64,000 bases of DNA from Streptomyces sp. TLI_146 (GTDB taxonomy: Bacteria; Actinomycetota; Actinomycetes; Streptomycetales; Streptomycetaceae): the NCBI RefSeq assembly GCF_002846415.1, contig NZ_PJMX01000001.1, positions 1,178,001 through 1,242,000 of the forward strand. The letters run 5' to 3'. Below are positions 1 through 6,829 of this stretch, piece after piece. The stretch's first letter is position 1; every line of letters starts with the position of its first letter. The notes below the pieces were generated by a model. That model did no database searches. It was not told the origin of the DNA and was given only the letters and a program-made list of their open reading frames with translations. Position numbers and translations under genes: made by a program.

Positions 1-1
1 G

Positions 2-886
2 CTCGGGCTCGCCGCCTCGCACCGCGAGCTGGGCGCCCTCGACCATGCCGCGCGCCACGCCGAGCACACCCTCGCCCTCTACCGCGACGGCGGAGAGCCC
101 GCCGGGGAGGCGTGGGCGCTGTTCCTGCTCGGCTCCGTCCGCCTGGACCGGGGCCAACTGGACGCGGCGCTGCCGTACTTCACCGAGGCCCGGGAGCGCG
201 CCGAGGTGTCGGGCGACGAGCACACCGTGATGCTGGCCCTGTGGGGGCTCGGCGCCCTCCACCACGCGCTGGGCGCCCTGGAGGAGGCGCAGCGCCTGCT
301 CACCCGGGCGCTGGCGGCCCACGGCAGGCTGCTGTCCACCTACGCGGCGGAGGGCGCGCTCAACGCGCTCGCGGCGGTGTGCCGCGACAGCGGCGATCCC
401 CGGCTCGCGCTCAAGTACGGGATGGACGCCCTCAGCATCACCCACCGCACGCACCGCCGGCTGGTCGAGCCGGACGCGCTCAACACCATCGGCACCGTAC
501 TGCTGCACCTGGACGACGCGCCCGGCGCCCTGGACCACCACCAGCGCGCACTGGAGGCGGCCCGGGCGACGGGCTGTCTGCGGGCGGACGCGGCGGCCTG
601 TGTGGGCCTGGCCGCGGCCCACCGGCACCTGGGCGAGAACCGCGAGGCCCTCGCGTTCACCCGGCGGGCGCTGAGCACCGCGGGGCAGGCCGGGCTCCGG
701 CTCGTCGAGGGCGAGGCGCGGACCGAACTCGCCCGGGTGCACCTGGCGCTCGGCCACCGCACCAAGGCGGCGCAGGCCGTGGAGCGGTCCCTGCGGCTGC
801 ACCGGGCCGCCGGGCACGAACCCGGGCTCGCGCGGGCCCTGGAGGTCGCCGCCGCCCTGCGGGGCGAGGACCACGGCCTCAGCTGA
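2..886 (+). CDS. TPR-repeat regulator, C-terminal part (5' end outside window)
   Basis: The frame is open from the first bases of the window, so the gene is truncated at its 5' end and 294 residues are visible. The visible part is a run of helical TPR-like repeats rich in Ala, Leu and Arg, with recurring patterns such as ALDHHQRALEAAR and REALAFTRRAL. This is typical of the C-terminal sensor or scaffold half of AfsR/SARP-type or other large actinomycete regulators (family knowledge). The DNA-binding or ATPase part would lie upstream and cannot be seen. The stop codon overlaps the 3' end of the convergent azlD gene by eight bases. A free-standing TPR protein is the main alternative. Confidence 0.75.
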   Translation, partial: LGLAASHRELGALDHAARHAEHTLALYRDGGEPAGEAWALFLLGSVRLDRGQLDAALPYFTEARERAEVSGDEHTVMLALWGLGALHHALGALEEAQRLLTRALAAHGRLLSTYAAEGALNALAAVCRDSGDPRLALKYGMDALSITHRTHRRLVEPDALNTIGTVLLHLDDAPGALDHHQRALEAARATGCLRADAAACVGLAAAHRHLGENREALAFTRRALSTAGQAGLRLVEGEARTELARVHLALGHRTKAAQAVERSLRLHRAAGHEPGLARALEVAAALRGEDHGLS

Positions 887-1196
887 GCGCGCGTACCAGC
901 GCGGTGACCACCGCCGCCACCAGGACGACGAGCGGCACGGGCGCCTTGAGCCGCCAGGCCACCAGGGCTCCGGCGAACCCGGCGAGGCGGGCGTCGAAGG
1001 TCATGCCGTGCGCGCCCGCCGAGCCCACCAGCTGGGTGACGACCAGGACGGCGAGCAGCGCGGGCGTCAGATACTCCACGAACCGGGGGAACCAGCCCGG
1101 CAGTTCACGGTCGCCCATCACCAGCGAGCCCGCGCCCTTGATGAGGAACGTGGTCACCACCAGGGCGCCGACGACGATCCACGGGTCGTTGCTCAA
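879..1196 (-). CDS. azlD: AzlD family branched-chain amino acid transport protein
   Basis: A 105-residue very hydrophobic protein with about four predicted membrane segments (roughly residues 7-27, 42-60, 66-82 and 87-104). It matches the length and layout of AzlD, the small subunit that works with AzlC to export branched-chain amino acids, methionine or their analogues (family knowledge). It is the last gene of the cassette that starts at 5222 and lies 28 bp downstream of azlC. Its 3' end overlaps the convergent TPR gene by eight bases. The pairing with an aminotransferase suggests export of an amino-acid product; the substrate is inference. Confidence 0.85.
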   Translation of the reverse strand: MSNDPWIVVGALVVTTFLIKGAGSLVMGDRELPGWFPRFVEYLTPALLAVLVVTQLVGSAGAHGMTFDARLAGFAGALVAWRLKAPVPLVVLVAAVVTALVRALS

Positions 1197-1224
1197 CGGG
1201 CCCCCTCCATTGGCGCTGCACGGC

Positions 1225-1929
1225 TCATCGGGACTTGGCCGTCCATGCGACGGCGATCAGACAGGCCACGGCGATGGCCGCGTCGGGGAGCCCGGCCGCG
1301 GTGAGGGCCGCGGCGCACACGGCCGCGGTCGCGGCGGCCGTCCGCTTGCGGGCGGTACCCAGGTGGGGCGCGAGCAGAAGGAAGAAGAGGACCGGCGAGA
1401 CGGCGTCCAGCCCGTAGTTGAGGACGTCGACCGCCTTGAACGGGCCGGTCGCCCCCAGCAGGGTGCCCAGGACCCAGCCGAGCCAGAGCACCACGCCCGA
1501 GGAGAGCAGCCGGATCCGGTCGAAGCGCCCGTCCGCGTCGCTCGCGATCGCCCAGGACTCCTCGATGACCAGCTGCGACTCGACCGCGCGGCGGGCCCGG
1601 CCGCCGCGCAGCGCGGGCAGGATGGCGAAGCCCATCACCAGATAGCGCAGGTTCAGCAGAGTGCCCGCCACGGCCGCGGCCGCCCAGCCGCCGCCGTTGG
1701 CGATCACGGAGACGGCGGCGAACTGCGAGGAGCCGACGAAGACCAGGCCGGACATCGAGGTCGCGCCGATCGCGCCGAAGCCCGCGCCCTTGGCGAGCAC
1801 GCCGAAGGAGATGCCGAACGCGAAGATCGCCACGGTGAACGGCACCGCGGCTCGGGCGCCCGCGGCCCATGCCTCGCGCCGCCCGGTGGGCGGGGCCGGA
1901 CGGGTGGGCTCGGATTCGGTGCCGGTCAT
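1225..1929 (-). CDS. azlC: AzlC family amino acid exporter, large subunit
   Basis: A 234-residue membrane protein. After a charged N-terminus it shows the AzlC core: IFAFGISFGVLAKGAG near residues 38-53, SSQFAAVSVIANGG, LRYLVMG and ESWAI, followed by hydrophobic segments to the C-terminus. AzlC forms the main transport channel with AzlD in the inner membrane. The ATG at 1929 is chosen because it overlaps the stop of the upstream aminotransferase as ATGA, which indicates translational coupling; longer readings of the frame run into the antisense of other genes. The exporter is the export step of the cassette at 879-5222, so its cargo is probably the cassette's product (inference). Confidence 0.88.
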   Translation of the reverse strand: MTGTESEPTRPAPPTGRREAWAAGARAAVPFTVAIFAFGISFGVLAKGAGFGAIGATSMSGLVFVGSSQFAAVSVIANGGGWAAAAVAGTLLNLRYLVMGFAILPALRGGRARRAVESQLVIEESWAIASDADGRFDRIRLLSSGVVLWLGWVLGTLLGATGPFKAVDVLNYGLDAVSPVLFFLLLAPHLGTARKRTAAATAAVCAAALTAAGLPDAAIAVACLIAVAWTAKSR

Positions 1930-2867
1930 CCGCTCTCGCTCGCCACGGCCGGGGCCGCCTCGTCCGTCGGGGCAGGGCGGGGTTCCCGCACGGTCCGCGC
2001 GTACGCCTCCACCAGCGTGCTCGTCACCTCGCCGATCGGGTACTCCCATGCGTCGACGGCGGTGACCGGCTGGACCTCGTACGCCGTGCCGGTCAGGAAC
2101 ACCTCCTCCGCGCGGGCCAGTTCGGCCGGATCCAGGTGTCGTTCGACGACGGTGAGGCCGAGCTCGTGGGCGAGCGCGATGACGGTACGGCGGGTGATGC
2201 CGTCCAGTACGCACTCCGGCGGCGGGGTGTGCAGGGCGCCGTCGATCACCAGGAACAGATTGGCGCCGGTGGCCTCGGCGAGGCGGCCCCGGTGGTCCAG
2301 GAGCAGCGCGTCGTCGCTTCCGGCCTCCTCCGCCTCCTGTCCGGCGAGGGAGCCGAGGGCGTACAGGGCCGCGGTCTTGGCCCGGATCGGTGCGGTGTCG
2401 GGCGCGGGGCGCCGCCAGCGCGAGGTGCGCAGCCGGATGCCGCGCGGCCCGGAGGCGAAGATCTGCGGCCAGGGCCACGCGGCGATCGCCACATGGACCG
2501 AACTGCCCGGCGCGACCAGGCGCAGGGTGTCGCTGCCGCGCCAGGCGACCGGGCGGACATAGCCCTCGGCCAGGCCCGCGACGGCCACCACCTCGCGGGT
2601 CGCGGCGTCCAGCTCCTCGGCGTCCCAGGGCAGGGCGAAGCCCATCTCGCGGGCCGAGGCGACCAGGCGGAGGCTGTGCTCGTGGAGCTTGAAGACCCGG
2701 CCGCCGTAGACGCGTTCGCCCTCGAAGACGCTGCCGCCGTAGTGCAGCCCGTGGCTGAGGACGTGCAGCCGGGCCTCGCGCCAGGGCACGAGCCGTCCGT
2801 CGAGCCAGATGGTGCCGTCCCGGTCGTCGAGCGGGGGCGGGACGGGCGCGCGGTTCGCGTCGCTCAC
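1926..2867 (-). CDS. Class IV PLP aminotransferase, branched-chain aminotransferase-like
   Basis: A 313-residue fold-type IV PLP enzyme of the IlvE/D-amino-acid-transaminase/ADC-lyase superfamily. The Schiff-base lysine is K164 in IRAKTAALYA. The downstream glutamate that contacts the PLP nitrogen is E198 in GRLAEATGANLF, and the N-terminal block HGLHYGGSVFEGERV is typical of the family. It would interconvert a 2-oxo acid and an amino acid with glutamate or another donor. The start is GTG at 2867, overlapping the upstream NTF2-like stop as GTGA; the gene ends overlapping azlC as ATGA. In this context it may transaminate the ketoacid made by the BacA-like enzyme, much as BacF does in bacilysin synthesis, although BacF belongs to another fold type (inference). 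Confidence 0.88.
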   Translation of the reverse strand: MSDANRAPVPPPLDDRDGTIWLDGRLVPWREARLHVLSHGLHYGGSVFEGERVYGGRVFKLHEHSLRLVASAREMGFALPWDAEELDAATREVVAVAGLAEGYVRPVAWRGSDTLRLVAPGSSVHVAIAAWPWPQIFASGPRGIRLRTSRWRRPAPDTAPIRAKTAALYALGSLAGQEAEEAGSDDALLLDHRGRLAEATGANLFLVIDGALHTPPPECVLDGITRRTVIALAHELGLTVVERHLDPAELARAEEVFLTGTAYEVQPVTAVDAWEYPIGEVTSTLVEAYARTVREPRPAPTDEAAPAVASESG

Positions 2868-3337
2868 GTGGCGAAGCCCCGTTCCGCGTAGGGGAAGCCC
2901 TCCAGTTCGTTGACCGGGACGGTGTCGTCGCGCCGGGAGGCGTAGTAGATGCGGACCTCGTCGATCAGGCCCGAGGCGTCGAAGCGGTAGACCTCCGCGC
3001 CGCGCAGCACCTTGCCCAGGCGCGGCTTGAAGGCGGTCCACTCGCAGACGGCGGTGCGGCGGTGCGCATCCGCGTAGACGGCGTCCACGGCCCAGTGGGA
3101 GTCGTTGGCGCGGACATCGGCGCCCCAGCGCTCCACGACCGGGTCGATGCCGGCGATGGGGCCGGACATCCCCCCGGCGAGGTAGTGCACGACGTCCTCG
3201 GAGAGGCACTGGGCGAACAGGTCGCGGTCGACCTTGTTGCACGCCTCGAAATACAGCCGTACCGCGGCTTCCATGGCTGCCCGGTCCAGCGCCCGGCCGT
3301 CGTCGCGGCCCTCGCCCCCCGTGGCGTGGGTGTCCAT
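2864..3337 (-). CDS. NTF2/SnoaL-like protein of the BacA-like cassette
   Basis: A 157-residue cone-shaped NTF2-fold protein (SnoaL_2-like). It has an N-terminal helix with RLYFEACNKVDRDLFAQC, then VVHYLAGGMSGPIAG, the strand block RRTAVCEWTAFKP, and the terminal DEVRIYYASR. Members of this fold act as isomerases, cyclases or hydrolases, or only bind ligands, so the reaction is not predictable. The ATG at 3337 follows a GAGGAGACGAG-type ribosome site. It lies 32 bp downstream of the 422-aa gene and overlaps the aminotransferase start as GTGA. A small NTF2-like isomerase would fit double-bond isomerisation of a prephenate-derived intermediate, the step done by the cupin BacB in bacilysin, but that is inference only. 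Confidence 0.75.
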   Translation of the reverse strand: MDTHATGGEGRDDGRALDRAAMEAAVRLYFEACNKVDRDLFAQCLSEDVVHYLAGGMSGPIAGIDPVVERWGADVRANDSHWAVDAVYADAHRRTAVCEWTAFKPRLGKVLRGAEVYRFDASGLIDEVRIYYASRRDDTVPVNELEGFPYAERGFAT

Positions 3338-3369
3338 GTCGCTCGTCTCCTCAGCTCTCGATGGCTTGC

Positions 3370-4638
3370 TCACACCTCGGCGGGCGCGAAGTGCAGGGGT
3401 GGCAGGGCCGCCAGCCGGTCCCGTGCGCGCACGAGCGTCAGCTGGTCGTCCGTGAACGCGTAGCGGTCGCCCTCGGCGCCCTCGCGCAGCTGCGTTCGTA
3501 CCAGTTCCCTGGCCGCCGCGCGGTACTCCTCGGGCGTGGCGACCGCGGCTTCCATCGCCTCGATCGTGTCCACCAGTTCGCGCAGTCCGTCCAGGACGCG
3601 TTCGTACGCCAGCGACAGCCGCCCGCCGTGGTCGGCGAGGGCACCGCGTTCGCGCAGCCACGAGTAGAGGAACACCCCGGTGCCCGCGTCGAAGTTGCGG
3701 ACCGCCCGGGCATCGAGCGGGTAGCGGAACATCCGCTCCAGGAGGATCATCGCGATCTGCTCGTCGGCGTACGGAACGGCGTCGTCGTGGCAGGCGAGCA
3801 CGGTCTTGGCGTCGACCTTCAGCTCTTCGAGCAGGCCGATGAACCAGTTCATCTTGAGTTTGATGTGCCGGTCGAGCGGCCACTGCCCCTGGTGGTGGAA
3901 GTAGTCGTGCAGATAGCCCCAGAGGGAGCGCGCCTGATAACACACCTCCGGGTCCATTCCGATCGAGGCCTGCGGAACGGAATCCGGGGTGAGGACGGCC
4001 CGCGCGGACGGCACCGCGTACGTCTCGTGAATGCGGCGGAATTTACTGAAGAAGAAGATCGCGTAAGCCTGTTCGGTCACTTTGTCGTGGGCCGCGACGT
4101 TCTCCGGGAAGAAGACGATGCAGTTGCCCTTGGTCAGGCCTTCGCTGCCCGCGAGCAGAACGGTGGCCTGGCAGTTGTTCTTGGGGTGCGGATAGCGCAC
4201 GGCCAGCTCGGGCAGCGCGTCGGGCTCCTTGCGGCGGACCAGGAAGAACTCCAGCCGCCTGCCGACCGGCGGAGCGCTGTTAGTGGTCTGCACGGGGGCG
4301 AGGAACGCCGCCCAGTCGCCGTCGGCCGGGGCGGTCAGGGCGTCGCGGCTGCGGGCGAAGTGCGGTGGCGTGTCGAGTCCCGCGGCCAGCCAGCCGTCGA
4401 TGTCGGCGGCCAGCGCGCCGGCCTGGTTCGCCCTGCCGTGCCCGGTGAACCAGTCGACGGCCTCGTCCTTGATGGCCAGCAGGCCGCGCCGGTCCTCCTC
4501 CCTGGGCTCCGGGACCGTACCGTCGTCGCGCTGGCGTACGCGGAAGGCGTCGATGCGCAGCAGGAGCGTCCGGCCGAGCCGGTCCGCCTCGCCGAGCATG
4601 TCGTCCTGGAGGCGGTGCGGGTGGGGCGTCGCGGTCAC
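3370..4638 (-). CDS. Conserved 422-aa protein of unknown function with an HDxxHH / EELKVD motif
   Basis: I do not know a function for this 422-residue protein; from memory it resembles actinomycete proteins annotated as DUF6421, which I could not verify. It has no signal peptide or membrane segment. Conserved-looking blocks are NNCQATVLLAG, GLTKGNCIVFFPENV, SLWGYLHDYFHHQGQW (about residues 240-255) and, some 25 residues later, GLLEELKVDAKT. The spacing of HDYFHH and EELKVD recalls the HExxH...E arrangement of gluzincin-type metalloenzymes such as M49 peptidases, with Asp replacing the catalytic Glu, so metal binding is plausible (inference). The start GTG at 4638 overlaps the upstream BacA-like stop as GTGA, so the two genes are probably translationally coupled. 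Confidence 0.8.
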   Translation of the reverse strand: MTATPHPHRLQDDMLGEADRLGRTLLLRIDAFRVRQRDDGTVPEPREEDRRGLLAIKDEAVDWFTGHGRANQAGALAADIDGWLAAGLDTPPHFARSRDALTAPADGDWAAFLAPVQTTNSAPPVGRRLEFFLVRRKEPDALPELAVRYPHPKNNCQATVLLAGSEGLTKGNCIVFFPENVAAHDKVTEQAYAIFFFSKFRRIHETYAVPSARAVLTPDSVPQASIGMDPEVCYQARSLWGYLHDYFHHQGQWPLDRHIKLKMNWFIGLLEELKVDAKTVLACHDDAVPYADEQIAMILLERMFRYPLDARAVRNFDAGTGVFLYSWLRERGALADHGGRLSLAYERVLDGLRELVDTIEAMEAAVATPEEYRAAARELVRTQLREGAEGDRYAFTDDQLTLVRARDRLAALPPLHFAPAEV

Positions 4639-5222
4639 GGAGCGGCCTCCCGCACGTGGTGCACGGTGTAGACCATCGGCACCTCGCCGAAGCTGCGCAG
4701 CACCCGCAGGCCGTGGGCCTTCGCCGCGACGACCGTGGTGACGCACCCTTCGGTCTTGCCGTCGGCGCAGTCGATGGCCGCCTGCGCGTTGCTGGTCACC
4801 AACTGCCGTTCGCTCGCCGGTGGTACGAGGCCGACCGGCGCCGGGTGGGTGGCCACGGTGCGCGGCTCGGCGCTCCCGCCCGGCGCGACGGCGAGCACCA
4901 TTTCATGGGTGGGCCACACGAAGGAGTCCACCATGCGGCAAACCCGCAAGTTGCCGAATACGAGCGTGTGCAGCTCCGGATAGACGGCACAGGCGACGAG
5001 GGCGTGCTCGCCGTTCCTGGGCACGGTCTCCATCGCGTATTCGAGGGTCGCGTGCAGGGTCACCCGCCCCTCGCCCTCAAGTCCTCGCCGCCGGAACCAC
5101 TCATGGGCCGCGGCCTCCAGATTGGTGCCGGTCGGGCCCAGGGTGTGCAGATGCCGTATCTCGCCGATGGGCGAAGGCGATAAATCATTGACGCATAAGC
5201 GCTCCCGCGTCACCATTCCCAC
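4635..5222 (-). CDS. BacA/SalX/AerD-like prephenate decarboxylase family protein, TTA-containing
   Basis: A 195-residue cytoplasmic protein. From memory its sequence tracks Bacillus BacA closely: HTLGPTGTNLEAAA (residues 26-39), GRVTLHATLEYAMET, the block around HTLVFGNLRVCRMVDSF, ATHPAPVGLV, LVTSNAQAA and a terminal GEVPMVYTV. BacA, SalX and AerD are non-aromatising prephenate decarboxylases that make dihydro-4-hydroxyphenylpyruvate (established knowledge). Plain prephenate dehydratase is the alternative, but that domain is normally longer and is followed by ACT. Codons 9 and 14 are TTA (5196-5198 and 5181-5183), and every plausible start (GTG 5222, ATG 5216, GTG 5213) keeps both. It is the first gene of the cassette and overlaps the next as GTGA. 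Confidence 0.78.
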   Translation of the reverse strand: MGMVTRERLCVNDLSPSPIGEIRHLHTLGPTGTNLEAAAHEWFRRRGLEGEGRVTLHATLEYAMETVPRNGEHALVACAVYPELHTLVFGNLRVCRMVDSFVWPTHEMVLAVAPGGSAEPRTVATHPAPVGLVPPASERQLVTSNAQAAIDCADGKTEGCVTTVVAAKAHGLRVLRSFGEVPMVYTVHHVREAAP

Positions 5223-5620
5223 TCCCCCACTTTTCCCCCGCGGTTCTCCCGTTGCCCTCGGGCAACACGCGGGCCGTGCGTCGGTGCGCGGTCCGCGTCG
5301 GTGATCCTAAGCGGCCCCGCCCGACGGCGGCCACCACGCCGTTCGCGCACCGAATGATTTCCCACACTGTGGCCACTTCCCGTCCGTCCAACGTTCCGGA
5401 AATCCGGCGACAAATGCCGTCGGGGCGGGTGACATTCGCGTCGCTTTCCTCCACCGACCCGGTCGATCGCCGTACGGATCGCGTCATTCCGGATGCCGCG
5501 CGGGGGCACACACCGGCGCAACACGCGTGCCCCGGGCGCCGTCAGCCCCATCCGGGGCGGCCGGAAGCCGACGGGGGTCCCCGGCCCCGAGGACGGCGGC
5601 CTGCCGGCGACGCCCGCCGG
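5223..5620. other. Intergenic region upstream of the BacA-like cassette
   Basis: About 400 bp without a supported gene, between the cassette start and the 3' end of the FBP gene. It must hold the cassette promoter on the minus strand. A TAGGAT hexamer, typical of Streptomyces -10 boxes, can be read on the minus strand near 5303-5308, but no convincing -35 box stands upstream. Short open frames here have no codon-usage support. Confidence 0.4.
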
Positions 5621-6115
5621 TCAGACCTCCGTCACCTTCGCGGCGAACGCGGCGAGGTTCGCCACGGTCCGCTCGATCTTCTCCTCCAGGGTGATCGTCT
5701 CGTGGAGCCGCGCGCCGGCGCCCGCGTCCCTCTTGCCCCGTACGTACAGCGAACACGCGAGGTCGCTGCAGAGGTAGATGCCCACCGAGTTCCCCTGCTG
5801 TCCCGCCTTGCCCGCCTTGGGCGCGACCATCAGGGACACGCCGCCGTCGTGGGTCGTCAGGCATATCGAGCACATGCTGCGGCGGGCCTGCCCGGAGGTG
5901 TGGCCGGGGCTGCGCAGGACGAGGGCCCTGACGGTGCCCTCCAGCTCGGCGACCAGATAGACACGGCCGGGGGCCTGGGGATCTCGCCAGCCGAAGTAGT
6001 CCAGGTCGTCCCAGGGGTGCTCGGCCAGGTCACGTGGTACGGACAGGCGCTTGGCCTCGCCCTTGGTGCAGTTCACGAAGGCGGCACGGATCTCTTTCTC
6101 AGTCAGCTGCTTCAT
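5621..6115 (-). CDS. FBP domain protein (FusB-like, EF-G-binding zinc finger)
   Basis: A 164-residue soluble protein. The N-terminal half carries KGEAKRLSVPRDL and WDDLDYFGWRDP. The C-terminal half is a four-cysteine treble-clef zinc finger: C82 and C85 (MCSICLTTH), then C116 and C121 (YLCSDLACSLYVRGK), with the hallmark AGKAGQQGNSVG between them. This is the FBP C-terminal domain shared with staphylococcal FusB, which binds elongation factor G and releases stalled ribosomes (established knowledge). The ATG at 6115 gives the usual MKxLTExEIR start of actinomycete homologues. It is divergent from a TetR gene, with a perfect dyad in the shared promoter, so that TetR protein may control it. Confidence 0.88.
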   Translation of the reverse strand: MKQLTEKEIRAAFVNCTKGEAKRLSVPRDLAEHPWDDLDYFGWRDPQAPGRVYLVAELEGTVRALVLRSPGHTSGQARRSMCSICLTTHDGGVSLMVAPKAGKAGQQGNSVGIYLCSDLACSLYVRGKRDAGAGARLHETITLEEKIERTVANLAAFAAKVTEV

Positions 6116-6128
6116 AAGAGTGAGGCTA

Positions 6129-6153
6129 GTTTGCCTAAAGGTGTTAGGCAAAC
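6129..6153. promoter_or_regulatory. Perfect 10-bp-arm operator between FBP and TetR genes
   Basis: GTTTGCCTAA (6129-6138), a 5-nt spacer, then TTAGGCAAAC (6144-6153) form a perfect inverted repeat. It lies only 14 bp upstream of the FBP start and 34 bp upstream of the TetR start. Size and placement fit a TetR-family operator acting on both divergent genes. That the neighbouring TetR binds it is inference. Confidence 0.7.
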
Positions 6154-6186
6154 GCATAATCGGTTCAGGCGAGCGAGAGGGAGACC

Positions 6187-6756
6187 ATGGGACGCGTAGG
6201 GCTGAGCACGGAACGCCTGACCCGGGCCGGGGCGGAACTGGCCGACGAGGTCGGCTTCGAGCAGGTGACCGTCTCGGCGCTGGCCCGGCAGTTCGACGTC
6301 AAGGTCGCGAGCCTGTACTCGCACGTCAAGAACTCCCAGGACCTCAAGACGCGGATCGCGCTCCTCGCGCTGGAGGAGCTCGCCGACCGGGGCGCCGACG
6401 CGCTGGCCGGGCGGGCGGGGAAGGACGCCCTGGCCGCGCTGGCCAACGTCTACCGGGACTACGCGCGCGAACACCCCGGCCGCTACGCCGCCGCCCAGCT
6501 GAGGCTCACCCCGGAGGCGGCGGCCGCCAGCGCGGGCGGCAGACACGCCCAGATGATCCGGGCCATCCTGCGCGGCTACGACCTGAGCGAACCCGACCAG
6601 ACGCACGCGGTCCGGCTGCTCGGCAGCGTCTTCCACGGCTACATCACTCTGGAGCTCGGCGGCGGCTTCAGCCACAGCGCCCCCGACACCCAGCAGACCT
6701 GGACGCGGATCCTGGACGCCCTGGACGCCCTGCTCCGGAACTGGCCCGCGCGGTGA
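6187..6756 (+). CDS. TetR family transcriptional regulator
   Basis: A 189-residue regulator. The N-terminal helix-turn-helix spans about residues 20-50 (VTVSALARQFDVKVASLYSHVKN), a slight variant of the TetR consensus. The C-terminal ligand domain has HPGRYAAAQLRL and a late FHGYITLELGGGF block typical of the WHG/TetR_C_33 subgroup. The ATG at 6187 follows GAGAGGGAG. It is divergent from the FBP gene with a perfect dyad between them, and 73 bp upstream of the SGNH hydrolase gene, which it may co-regulate or share a transcript with. The ligand is unknown. Confidence 0.9.
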   Translation: MGRVGLSTERLTRAGAELADEVGFEQVTVSALARQFDVKVASLYSHVKNSQDLKTRIALLALEELADRGADALAGRAGKDALAALANVYRDYAREHPGRYAAAQLRLTPEAAAASAGGRHAQMIRAILRGYDLSEPDQTHAVRLLGSVFHGYITLELGGGFSHSAPDTQQTWTRILDALDALLRNWPAR

Positions 6757-6829
6757 CCCCGCCCCGCACGCCCGCGCCGCGCACTCCCGAACCGACCAGC
6801 CCAGCCACTCCGAAGACCAAGTAGGGGCC

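Noticed and set aside
112..2562. 816-codon plus-strand open frame
   Set aside because: It lies antisense or out of frame to the TPR gene, azlD, azlC and the aminotransferase, has Arg/Gly/Pro-rich low-complexity composition, and shows no domain; it is a GC-rich shadow frame.
4635..5222. Prephenate dehydratase (PheA) involved in phenylalanine synthesis
   Set aside because: The resemblance by eye is to BacA along the whole length, the ACT domain is missing, and the context is an accessory cassette. This rests on memory of BacA and needs a profile comparison to settle.
5185..5511. Minus-strand ORF of 108 codons upstream of the BacA-like gene
   Set aside because: No codon-position bias, no ribosome site and no recognisable motif; it overlaps the BacA-like start in another frame.
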